From: Phycisphaeraceae bacterium
Lineage (GTDB): Bacteria > Planctomycetota > Phycisphaerae > Phycisphaerales > UBA1924
Reading direction: 5' to 3'
Assembly: GCA_019636625.1 (NCBI GenBank)
Contig: JAHBXE010000025.1
Location: 1-36,836, forward strand
DNA: 36,836 bases
Made by a program: the position numbers and the translations under genes. Under the pieces are notes generated by a model, which did no database searches, was not told where the DNA came from, and worked only from the letters and a program-made list of their open reading frames with translations. Positions 1 through 9,591 of this stretch are shown in pieces (the first letter of the stretch is position 1; every line of letters starts with the position of its first letter).

Positions 1-422
1 GGGGGGGTGTGGGGGGGGGGGGCTTCCGAGGCCCCGGGCCCGCTTTGGTGGGCGGGGGGGGGGTCGACTTGGCCGGCGCGGAGGAGGCTGCGGGCTGCGC
101 GGCTGGCGAGGTCGCGGTCGCGGGGGGTTTGGGAGAGGGTGCGGCAGTGGTCGGAGAGCAGGGTAATGGCGATGTGCCTGGATTGGGCGAGGGTGAAGTT
201 GGCGCGGAGGGCGTGGACTTCGGCCGCGGCGGCGAGGAGGTGGCGGACGGCGGGTTGGCTGGACCAGACCAGGAGCTGGGCGAGGGTGAGCTTGTGGTTG
301 AGGGCGATGTCGATCAGGGGGAGGTTGGAGTCGAGAAGGTCGGAGAGGAGGCGGTTGTGGTCGACGGTGACATCGTCGATGGTGTTGTCGAAGGCTTGGG
401 AGAGGTGGGTGGAGGTGAGCAT
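1..422 (-). CDS. Unrecognised protein, partial (runs off the left edge)
   Basis: On the minus strand an ATG at 420-422 opens a frame that stays open to base 1, giving at least 140 residues. It starts MLTSTHLSQAFDN and is rich in Leu, Ala and His with predicted short helices; the stretch HKLTLAQLLVWSSQPAVRHL (residues about 42-61) looks helix-turn-helix-like. I do not recognise the family. The last visible codons are Pro-rich and fall in the G/C homopolymers at the contig edge, so the frame beyond about base 70 is unreliable. No Shine-Dalgarno precedes the ATG; a TTGACC/TACCTT promoter lies directly upstream and suggests a leaderless message. Supported by the clean helix-like composition of the minus frame; the overlapping plus-strand frames are low-complexity Gly-rich shadows. 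Confidence 0.6.
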   Translation of the reverse strand, partial: MLTSTHLSQAFDNTIDDVTVDHNRLLSDLLDSNLPLIDIALNHKLTLAQLLVWSSQPAVRHLLAAAAEVHALRANFTLAQSRHIAITLLSDHCRTLSQTPRDRDLASRAARSLLRAGQVDPPPAHQSGPGASEAPPPHTP

Positions 423-428
423 GCAGAG

Positions 429-456
429 AAGGTAACTTGGGTTTGTGGCGGGTCAA
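429..456 (-). promoter_or_regulatory. Candidate sigma-70-type promoter of the partial gene
   Basis: Reading the minus strand, TTGACC (451-456) and TACCTT (429-434) are 16 bases apart. The -10 box ends 6 bases before the ATG at 422, so the predicted start of transcription falls on or next to the A of the start codon. Inference from hexamers only. Confidence 0.4.
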
Positions 457-475
457 GGGGGCGGCGCGGAGAGCG

Positions 476-493
476 GTGACAACACGTTGTCAC
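476..493. promoter_or_regulatory. Operator-like dyad GTGACAAC-AC-GTTGTCAC
   Basis: A perfect 8+2+8 dyad lies about 20 bases upstream of the putative -35 box of the partial gene at 1-422. Its position and perfect symmetry fit a homodimeric regulator site. No cognate regulator is visible in the window. Confidence 0.4.
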
Positions 494-576
494 TGGAATG
501 GGGGGTTGGGGGGTTTGGAAGTGAGGTGACGCGGAGGGGATGGAGAAATGGGGGTGTGGTGAGAAGGGGGTCGCAA

Positions 577-690
577 ACCCCTTTCAGGGGTGGGAGGGTT
601 GGGGTGGGTTGGGGCGGGGTGGGGGGCGAACCAGCGGTGCGCTCGCGGACTCGCGACCGCTGGCAACCATCGCGAGCCCCTTTCAGGGGC
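577..690. repeat. Cluster of three short hairpins in a G-rich spacer
   Basis: ACCCCTTTCAGGGGT (577-591) and GCCCCTTTCAGGGGC (676-690) are near-identical 15-base hairpins whose outermost pair differs but still pairs (A-T versus G-C). Between them CCAGCGGT (631-638) pairs with ACCGCTGG (656-663). The rest of the 423-776 spacer is G-rich and holds no convincing gene besides the promoter, dyad and terminator listed separately. Confidence 0.5.
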
Positions 691-711
691 AGGGGGAGTG
701 GGGTTGCACAG

Positions 712-738
712 AAATGAAAACCGCCCCTGGTGGGGCGG
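712..738 (-). terminator. Rho-independent terminator of the S74/collagen-like gene
   Basis: CCGCCCC (721-727) pairs with GGGGCGG (732-738) around a 4-base loop. On the minus strand the stem is followed by a T-rich stretch (complement of aaatgaaaa, 712-720), about 40 bases past the stop codon at 777. Confidence 0.75.
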
Positions 739-776
739 TGTGGGGGAGGTGTGATGGGGTTGCCGTTTGTGGAGGA

Positions 777-3700
777 TCAGGCCTTGCGCTGGCGGCGGCG
801 GAAGGCGAGGAGGCCGGCCGCGGCGGGGAGGCCGAGGGCGAGGCCGTAGAAGAGGTTGGCGCTGGTGGGCTTGGACATGCCGATGCGGTCCTCGACGGCC
901 TGGAGGCGGAGTTCCACGACGGCGAGCTTGCGGTCGCTGTCGGAGAGTCGGGACTTGAGGTCGGCGATGGTGGCGTCGCGGTCCTTGAGTTCGGCGTGGA
1001 GGCCTTGGATGGCGGCGAGGGCGACGCCGTCGGCGTTGACACCGTGGATGACGGTGTCCCTGTCGCCGAGGCCGAAGGCGGAGTGGAAGTCCTGAGCGGT
1101 CGGGCCCATGTACCACGTTTGGGAGTCGTTCTTGTAGTGCCAAGTGGTGACCGGCAGGGCGACAACCCTCTCGAGGATCGAACGAGCGTCCACCGGTGTG
1201 AAGTCAGTCTTGGAGTTGCGGTCGGAGGGCGTGAAGAGCGCACCGGATGCGTTGAAGCCGGAGGCGCCCGAGTTGGACCAGACGATCAGACCGTCCGTGG
1301 CGCTGGTGGCAGAGCCTTGGGCTGAGCGGTTCTCGATGAAGACGGAGCCTGTGGCGAAGATCGAGCGACCGCTCGCCGCGGCGGTGTAGGCTTGGACGCC
1401 GATGCCGCCTGTGGTGTTGAGGTTCTCGCCGCGGACACCGACACCAGAGTTGCTGCCGGTGGAGGGAATGATGCCGTGGACGCCGTAGTTGGTGCCGGCG
1501 GCGCCAGTTGCTTGACCAAACACTCCCACAGTGCCCGCGCCTGTACCCGATGCAACCCCGACGACTGCTTTGCCGACTGATGAGTTAGAGGTGCCCATAA
1601 CTCCGGGATGCCAGTTCGATGCGCTGGTGGACGTTGACGTGTTGGCACCCCAAACCGCAACGCTGCCGGCAGCAGTTGAGTTCGAGTAAATCGACACATT
1701 GTTGCTCGAAGTGCCAGCCAGTAGCCCCATGCGATAGTTTGAGTTGATTCCAGAACCCGTCGGCACCGTTGCGAAAGCAATTGTTGGGTTGCCCGACACA
1801 ACCTGTAGCGCGCTCGCATTTGCAGTGGATGTGTCAGTATTGCGGAAGGTGTAGAGATTGCCGATGAAGGCGGTAGATAACTGGCCGCCGGCAGCAATAG
1901 ATCCTGACGGGGCACCTCCCGCCAGCGCGATCAGCGCCCAGTCAGTCGGGCTGCTGTCGGGTTGCACTCCTGAATGCTGAGTAAGAGCGCGATAAGATGA
2001 GTTGTTGAACGTGACAGCGTCGTTCGGCTCGTAGATTGTCGCATTATTCCAAGTGCCTTGCCAGGTCAGCCCAGCAGGCCCTGTTGCTCCGGTGTCGCCG
2101 TTGGCACCTGTTGGCCCCTGAATCCCCTGAATGCCTTGCAAGCCTTGTGGCCCTTGTGGGCCCGTCGCTCCCGGTGCTCCCGGTGCTCCCGGCGCTCCTG
2201 GCGGCCCGACGAGGGAAGCCAGCGAACTCACCGACCCATCGCTGAAGGTGAGTGTTGCGCCGGAGCCGAGGGTGATGCCGTTGTTGTCGATGGCGACGCC
2301 GCCGGAGTCGGGGTCGCCGTTGATTTCGATGCCGTTGGCGTGGATGCTGCCGGCGACGTTGAGGGTGTGGTCGACGGCGATGGGGGCGCCGCCCAAGGCC
2401 ATCTTGGTGGCGAGGGAGACGTTGGTGGAGCTGTCGTAGGTGAAGGGGTAGGGCTGGGACTGGGGCAGGTTGGTGCTGCCGGCGGGGATGGCGAGGGTGT
2501 TGCCGGGCATGAACTTGAGGTCGGAGTACCAGATGGTGCCCGAGCCGTTGTTGGTGAACGCATCGCCGGAGTAGGAGCCGTTGGGGTTGCCCAGCAGGCT
2601 GTCCACCAGCAGGATGGTGGCGCCGGTGTTGTCGATGACGCTCGGGTTGTTGCCCGGGCGGAACTGGCTGTGGCGGGCTTCGAAGACGGTGGCGGTGGCG
2701 GCGTGGGTGGTGTTGCCGACGTTGACGCGGCCGAAGAAGTCGCAGTCGCGTGTCCAGGCGCGGCCGGCGGTGCCGAGGTTGACGGAGATGCCGGCGTTGC
2801 TGGGGGTGGTGAACGTGCCGCCGCGGCCCTGGAGTGTGCCGCTGATCATGTTGACGGGGGAGCCGGTGGCGGAGCCCTGGGTGCGGAAGACGCAGTTGTC
2901 GAAGATGAGGCCTGGGGTGGCACCGGAGAGGTCGGAGAGGTTGACCTGCACGGCGTCGTCGCCGCCGGTGTTGGTGGAGACGCCGCAATCGACCATGTAG
3001 AGCTGGGTGCTGCCTACGGAGCCGGAGATGGAGAGGGTGTCGCCGGAGGCGGCGGCGATTTCAAGGCCGATGAGGGTGACCTGGCCGCTGACGGAGGGGG
3101 CGTAGGTGACGTTGCCGTTGATCTGGGTGGTGAAGTGCTTGCCCGTGGTGGCGGAGATGAGGTGGACGCCGGGGGCGAGGTTGACGTTCTCGGTGTAGGA
3201 GCCGTTGCGGACGAGAATGGTGGTCTGGTTGGAGGGGCCGTGGCCGTCGGTGACGGCCTGGTTGATGGCGGCCTGGATGGAGGTGTGGGTGGCGCCGTCG
3301 CTCAGTGTTGTGGCGACGATGTACTTGGCGGCGTTGACGCCGGGGGCGCCGGTGGGGCCGGTGTCGCCCGTTGGGCCGGTCAGGCCTGTGGGGCCGGTGA
3401 GGCCCGTGGGGCCGGCGGGGCCGGTGAGGCCGATGGGGCCTTGGTCGCCCGTGGGGCCGGTGGGGCCGGCGGGGCCGGTGAGACCGATGGGGCCTTGGTC
3501 GCCCGTCGGGCCGGTTGGGCCGGCGAGGCCGGTGGGGCCTGTGGGTCCGACGGGGCCGGAGCCGGGGAGGAGCGTGGCGCCGACGGGCATGGTCTGGCCG
3601 TTGTTGTTGTAGGTGAGGAGGCTGTAGTTGAAGGCGCCGACGCCGTCGGTGCTGGCGATGTCGCCGGAGAGGGCGCTGTTGCCCTGCATGTGGACCTGGA

Positions 3701-4627
3701 TCAGGGTGATGTTGCCGTTGGTGTTGTCGACGATGCCGTGGTTGGAGGGGGCACCGTTGAAGCGGATCTGGCTGTAGCGGGCGTCGAGAACCGCGCCGCC
3801 GGCGGCGCCGGTCTGGTTGAGTTCGATGCGGCCGAAGATGTCGGTGCCCTTGGGCCAGAAGCGGCCGAAGTTGGGGGCGACGATGCCGTTGCCCATCTGG
3901 ACGGCGATGTTGGCCTGGCCGCCGGGGTCAAAGGTGCCGTCGTAGCCCTGGACGGTTCCGGAGCGGATGATGGCGGCGGGGCTGGTGCCGCCGAGGGTGC
4001 GGAAGTTGGTGTTGATGTAGACGACGCCGGAGGATCCGGAGTTGGGGGTATCGACGATGAGGGGGCCGCCGGTGGCGTTGCCGTAGACGTTGCAGTCGCT
4101 GAGGGTGAGCTGGATGATGGAGGCGGTGCCGGAGACGGTGAGCGTCGTGCCGGTGGGGGCCTGCATATCGATGCCGCGGAGGGAGGTGACGCCGGAGGTG
4201 AAGGAGACGTTGCCGCTGATGGAGGCGATGTAGTTGCGGCCGGGGGCGGCGGAGACGAGGTGGATGCCGTCGGCGAGGGTGACGTCCTCGGCGTAGGTGC
4301 CGGGGCGGACGAGGATGGTGGTATCCGGGAGGGCGCCTGGGCCGAAGCCGTCGGTGAGGGCCTGGTTGATGGCGGCCTGGATGGAGGTGTGGGTGGCGCC
4401 GTCGCTCATTGTTGTGGCGACGATGTACTTGGCGGCGTTGACGCCGGGGGCCCCGGTGGGGCCGGTGTCGCCCGTTGAATGGTTGAAAATCTGGTGGGGC
4501 CGGTGAGTACCGTAAATGGCAATGGTGAGGCCGATGGGGCCTTGGTCGCCCGTGGGGCCGGTGGGGCCTGTCAGGCCGGTGGGGCCGGTGGGGCCGGTGA
4601 GACCGGTGGGGCCTTGATTACCCGTTG

Positions 4628-4631
<4 letters not shown>
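777..4631 (-). CDS. Giant secreted collagen-like / beta-helix protein with C-terminal S74 chaperone (main fragment)
   Basis: This 1284-residue frame is the C-terminal two-thirds of a larger gene that probably begins at 6554. Order: G-x-T/GPTG collagen-like repeats (about 6-50); a beta-helix-like unit starting [10 protein letters not shown] with SIQAAINQA and [12 protein letters not shown] (about 65-355); a second collagen block (357-430); a second homologous beta-helix unit (430-745); a GAPGAP/GLQGIQG collagen block (803-850); a CBM5/12-like segment with [17 protein letters not shown] (about 853-905); a Gly/Ser-rich head; a peptidase-S74-type intramolecular chaperone beginning SDRNSKTDF (about 1133-1210) with WHYK and GPTAQDFH; a short coiled coil; and a hydrophobic tail ending FRRRQRKA, a sorting or membrane anchor. 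S74 domains typically trimerise fibres and self-cleave; here a trimeric surface fibre is inferred. The apparent start [10 protein letters not shown] lies inside a collagen block and is not a natural N-terminus. Confidence 0.8.
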
Positions 4632-6554
<1,923 letters not shown>

Positions 6555-6661
6555 TGGTCACCTTTTCAGTTGGCCACCACGGATTCGGGCGGCGGCGGGA
6601 GCTTGGTTCTGTCCTTTACGGATGGGGGGGCGGGGGGTGGGGGGAGGACGAAAGTTGTGGG

Positions 6662-7087
6662 TCAGGTGCAACCGGCGGCGAACTTGTTGAGGAAGCACTG
6701 GAAGTCGTTGGAGGTGAGCAGGGGAGTGCCGGTGCTGCCGTCGCAGTTGGCGTAGCAGTTGACGGGTACTTCGACGCCGTACCAGAACCCGCCGCCGATG
6801 GTGTAGTTCCCACCGGACATGAAGCCGGCATCCGGCTGGCCGGCGGTGGCGCCGAGTTCGTACGAGCCGCCGAGCAGGTACGTGGCGCCGCCACCGTCGA
6901 TCGTGTTCCAGTTCGCGTCGTAGCCGGGGCCGTCGGGGCCGCCGGGGGATCGAACCTGCTCTCGAAGGCGGGTGAGTTCTTCCTGGGTCAGAGGGACGGC
7001 GCGGTAGCTGGCCTGCTGGGCGAGCGCGACAGACGGAACACCGCAACCTGCGACGATGAAGGTCAGGACTGTCTTGAGTTCACGCAT
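6662..7087 (-). CDS. Small secreted protein with one GC-type dockerin repeat
   Basis: 141 residues from ATG at 7085-7087: MRELKTVLTFIVAGCG starts a signal peptide ending near SVALAQ (about 24). The middle (GYDANWNTIDGGGATYLLGG, GATAGQPDAGFMSGG, YTIGGGFWYG) is a short Gly-rich module often seen before such anchors. The C-terminus is one copy of the dockerin-like motif CYANCDGSTG...SNDFQCFLNKFAAG plus a final Cys, whose NCDG...ND pattern resembles a calcium loop. The longer in-frame extension upstream lacks a signal peptide and overlaps the 3' end of the 7162 gene, so I reject it. The ribosome site is weak. The two proteins at 32822-36440 carry two copies of the same motif. Confidence 0.75.
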   Translation of the reverse strand: MRELKTVLTFIVAGCGVPSVALAQQASYRAVPLTQEELTRLREQVRSPGGPDGPGYDANWNTIDGGGATYLLGGSYELGATAGQPDAGFMSGGNYTIGGGFWYGVEVPVNCYANCDGSTGTPLLTSNDFQCFLNKFAAGCT

Positions 7088-7161
7088 TGATAATGACTCA
7101 CGTTGAGTGTTGGTCAGGGGCGATTTCGGGGCGAACGACGGCGCGTCGCGTGCATGACGGA

Positions 7162-8430
7162 TCAATCGAACACGATGACGGAAACGTAGCCCCACTCGTT
7201 GTTTGTCCAGTTGGTGGATGTGGAGCTTCCACAGGGGCCGATCTGATACGTGCCGGTGGTCGGGACGGTGAAGATGCCATTTATGGAGTAGCTCAGACGT
7301 GTGTTGGCCGGGCAGGAGAGGCCGAAGCTCCCGCCGCCAACCAGGGTGAGCGCTCCGGTGCTGAGCTTGTAGCACGGATACATGTTGAGGGAGTTGGCCG
7401 CTAACGAGCTCGCGCCGAAAGCGTTGCTCGACACCATCATCACTTTCTGGCCGGCCGTGAGATTCAGGGTGACGATCGGGCCAAAGAATGCCGTGGTTGT
7501 GCCGATGGTTCCGAAACCGGCGCTGGTCGCGAAGTTGACGACACCTGGATTGCCAGTGGGACCAACGGGACCCGGCAAGCCTTGAGGTCCCTGCAATCCG
7601 GTTGGACCTGTGGATCCTGTTGGACCAGCGGGTCCGGGGAGGCCGTCGTTGCCGGTTGGGCCGGCGGGTCCGGGCATACCTGTGGGGCCGGGAGCGCCGT
7701 CGTTGCCCGTTGGGCCAGCGGGGCCAGTCAGACCTGTGGGACCGGGTGGGCCGTCGTTGCCGGTTGGACCGGCGGGTCCGGGCAGACCTGTGGGGCCGGG
7801 AGCGCCGTTGTTGCCAGTTGGGCCAGCTGGTCCGGTTGGACCGGGAGCGCCGTTGTTACCAGTGGGTCCCGCGGGTCCTTGGATTCCCGAGGGGCCCTGA
7901 GGGCCGATTGGTCCTGCCGCGCCTTGCGGACCTGTGGCGCCCGTGGGTCCGCTGGGACCGGCTGGGCCCGGGTTGCCGTTCAGCGCGAAGAGCGCGTAGG
8001 GCGTGGGCAAAATTGGCTGCCGAGGGGCAAGGGTGGTGTAGGCGCCGCCTCCTGCTGGTGATCGGACGGCCACCTGCAGCCACCGCCCATCTCCGTTGAA
8101 CGCGGTGAGGCCAAAGTCCAAGTCAACGGTCAACAATCCATCAACAAGATTCGCGTTGAATACCAGCATGGTGGGACCGATCTGATTCCCGGCGTTGCCG
8201 GCGTCCCACAGCGTGAAAATGAGGTCGGCCGATCCGTTGACCGGAGATCCCGCGAACTTGAGTTTGCCTTGGTAGGTGAAGGACTTGTCGGTTGGCGCCT
8301 GGGCCAGCACCGACGAAGCCAGGCCGGTGACGGCAACAAGGGACGCCATCAACGAACGACGGAGGCCTGCACCCGTCTGGACAGGGAAAAGCGCGCGCCG
8401 AGAATGACGCAAAAACTGAATAACTCTCAT
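7162..8430 (-). CDS. Secreted collagen-like protein with FTYQG head and beta-sandwich-like tail
   Basis: 422 residues from the ATG at 8428-8430, chosen because GAGGAG lies 8-9 bases upstream and a signal peptide follows; an in-frame ATG 53 codons upstream has neither. Layout: signal peptide ending about VLA (43); FTYQG domain (about 50-140: [40 protein letters not shown]); about 48 collagen triplets G-P-T/G-P-A (154-296) with a periodic GPTGND/GNNG; then a 125-residue C-terminal domain ([48 protein letters not shown]). The tail's position and size recall the C-terminal globular domains of bacterial collagen-like surface proteins such as BclA, but I cannot assign it. Likely an extracellular trimeric fibre; it is the intact relative of the broken gene at 777-6554. 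Confidence 0.85.
   Translation of the reverse strand: MRVIQFLRHSRRALFPVQTGAGLRRSLMASLVAVTGLASSVLAQAPTDKSFTYQGKLKFAGSPVNGSADLIFTLWDAGNAGNQIGPTMLVFNANLVDGLLTVDLDFGLTAFNGDGRWLQVAVRSPAGGGAYTTLAPRQPILPTPYALFALNGNPGPAGPSGPTGATGPQGAAGPIGPQGPSGIQGPAGPTGNNGAPGPTGPAGPTGNNGAPGPTGLPGPAGPTGNDGPPGPTGLTGPAGPTGNDGAPGPTGMPGPAGPTGNDGLPGPAGPTGSTGPTGLQGPQGLPGPVGPTGNPGVVNFATSAGFGTIGTTTAFFGPIVTLNLTAGQKVMMVSSNAFGASSLAANSLNMYPCYKLSTGALTLVGGGSFGLSCPANTRLSYSINGIFTVPTTGTYQIGPCGSSTSTNWTNNEWGYVSVIVFD
7642..7860. repeat. 54-bp tandem repeat in the collagen region
   Basis: The anchor gccgt(c/t)gtt recurs at 7642, 7696, 7750 and 7804 (54 bases apart), with a last, shorter step of 45 bases. Each unit encodes an 18-residue [18 protein letters not shown] collagen repeat on the minus strand. 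Confidence 0.85.
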
Positions 8431-8455
8431 TCCATTCCGCTCCTCGTCTCCCGAA

Positions 8456-8480
8456 CCGAAAGCGCTCGAAACGCTTTCGG
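8456..8480 (-). promoter_or_regulatory. Hairpin in the 5' leader of the collagen-like gene
   Basis: CCGAAAGCG (8456-8464) pairs perfectly with CGCTTTCGG (8472-8480) around a 7-base loop. It lies between the predicted promoter and the ribosome site, 25 bases before the start codon. There is no U-tract after it, so an mRNA stabiliser or an operator is more likely than a terminator. Confidence 0.5.
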
Positions 8481-8512
8481 GTTGCGCTTGCAGAGCACAA
8501 CCAGGAGTGTTT

Positions 8513-8541
8513 GGTATACACGGAATGCGCATCCGCTGCAA
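8513..8541 (-). promoter_or_regulatory. Sigma-70-type promoter of the 422-aa collagen-like gene
   Basis: On the minus strand TTGCAG (8536-8541) and TATACC (8513-8518) are separated by 17 bases. The predicted transcript starts near 8506, giving a leader of about 75 bases that contains the hairpin at 8456-8480. Confidence 0.55.
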
Positions 8542-8592
8542 GAGATGGCCGTCAGCTTCCCTAGGAGCGTTGGCTGGGCAGGTGCGCAAGTC

Positions 8593-9591
8593 TCAGCGTG
8601 GCATGGGTTTGCGTTTTGACAAAAAAAACGAGCAAACCAAGCCGACAGGCACGGCGCAGCACACTTCAGCGAATCGGTTGAGAAGATCCGCGGCCAAACC
8701 GAGAGGTGTTGTCAGCGTGCCTCCTGAGGCAGGCATGGACTCGGGCAGGACGCCGGACATCGCGCCGACCGTCCACTCGCGCAGGCCTAATCCGTTGCCG
8801 ACGAGCGGGATAAGCATGGGGATCTGGATAATGCAGGCGAGCGCGCCGGCGCCCGGCCAGGAGATCGGATGATCGATCAGCGCGAAGACCACCATGTAGC
8901 GGCAGGTCCACGTCAGGAGGTCGAGGTAGCGAAGGACAATGTTGAACAAGATGAGCCGTGGCCCCGGGCGCGGCAGGGTGATGGCGACGGCGGCGAGGAG
9001 GACGAGCGGAGCGGCAATGGACAGGAGCTGGGTGGTGGGATCGCCAAGCCGGGCCGCGAGAAGGCACGCCGGGGCGAGAGCGGCGATGGCCGCGGCGGCG
9101 CAGCCGATCGACCAGACCGAGACGCGGATGGAGTCTCGGATGGCGACGCCGTGCACGGTTTTGTGGTAGGCCACGCGGCCGAGAAGGCCCGGGCGCATGG
9201 GCAGGTAGTTGAGGAGCCATCCGGCGCCGACGAGGCAGATCATCTCGCGCAGCGGAACCCGCCCGTACCGGTTGATGAGCGACCAGAGCGAGACGGACAT
9301 GATGAGCCAGTTGACGGCGGGAAGGAGAATGGCGGCGGCGGCGAGCCAGGGGGAAGCGATGACTCCGGCGCGGAGGGCCCGGGGGGCATCGGCGGCGTGC
9401 GTGGAGACGGCGAAGACGGCCGCGGCGAGAAGCGCGATGGCGATGATGAAACGGAGCGGGCGGCGAGCACGGGAGCGGGGCAAAGCGTCCGCGATGCCCG
9501 GCGGATTCGTGGCGGGAGCAGGGTGGGACGGTGAGGAGGGATCGAGGGGAGTCGAGGACGAGGGAGGGGTGGGGATGGGGTCCGGGCTCAC
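8593..9591 (-). CDS. YbhN/UPF0104-like polytopic membrane protein
   Basis: 332 residues with a Pro/Ser-rich cytosolic N-terminus (1-40) followed by about seven to eight hydrophobic segments (FIIAIALLAAAVFAV, WLAAAAILLPAVNWLI, and others). Conserved-looking polar motifs are NYLPMRPGLLGRVAYHK (about 129-145) and VGNGLGLREW (about 273-282), matching the pattern of lysylphosphatidylglycerol-synthase-type transmembrane domains (YbhN/AglD-like). Members are linked to lipid flipping or lipid modification; the substrate here is unknown. The start is a GTG at 9589-9591 overlapping the TGA of the TPR gene by 4 bases (GTGA), which supports translational coupling. The protein ends FFLSKRKPMPR, a positive-inside tail. 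Confidence 0.65.
   Translation of the reverse strand: MSPDPIPTPPSSSTPLDPSSPSHPAPATNPPGIADALPRSRARRPLRFIIAIALLAAAVFAVSTHAADAPRALRAGVIASPWLAAAAILLPAVNWLIMSVSLWSLINRYGRVPLREMICLVGAGWLLNYLPMRPGLLGRVAYHKTVHGVAIRDSIRVSVWSIGCAAAAIAALAPACLLAARLGDPTTQLLSIAAPLVLLAAVAITLPRPGPRLILFNIVLRYLDLLTWTCRYMVVFALIDHPISWPGAGALACIIQIPMLIPLVGNGLGLREWTVGAMSGVLPESMPASGGTLTTPLGLAADLLNRFAEVCCAVPVGLVCSFFLSKRKPMPR

Noticed and set aside
445..717. 90-codon plus-strand frame in the left spacer
   Set aside because: Low-complexity Gly/Arg translation of a G-rich spacer holding hairpins; no start signal.
2058..4478. Long open frame of 806 codons on the plus strand
   Set aside because: It is the antisense shadow of the collagen/beta-helix gene; GC-rich codons lack stops and the translation is Gly/Ala/Val/Asp low-complexity without domains.
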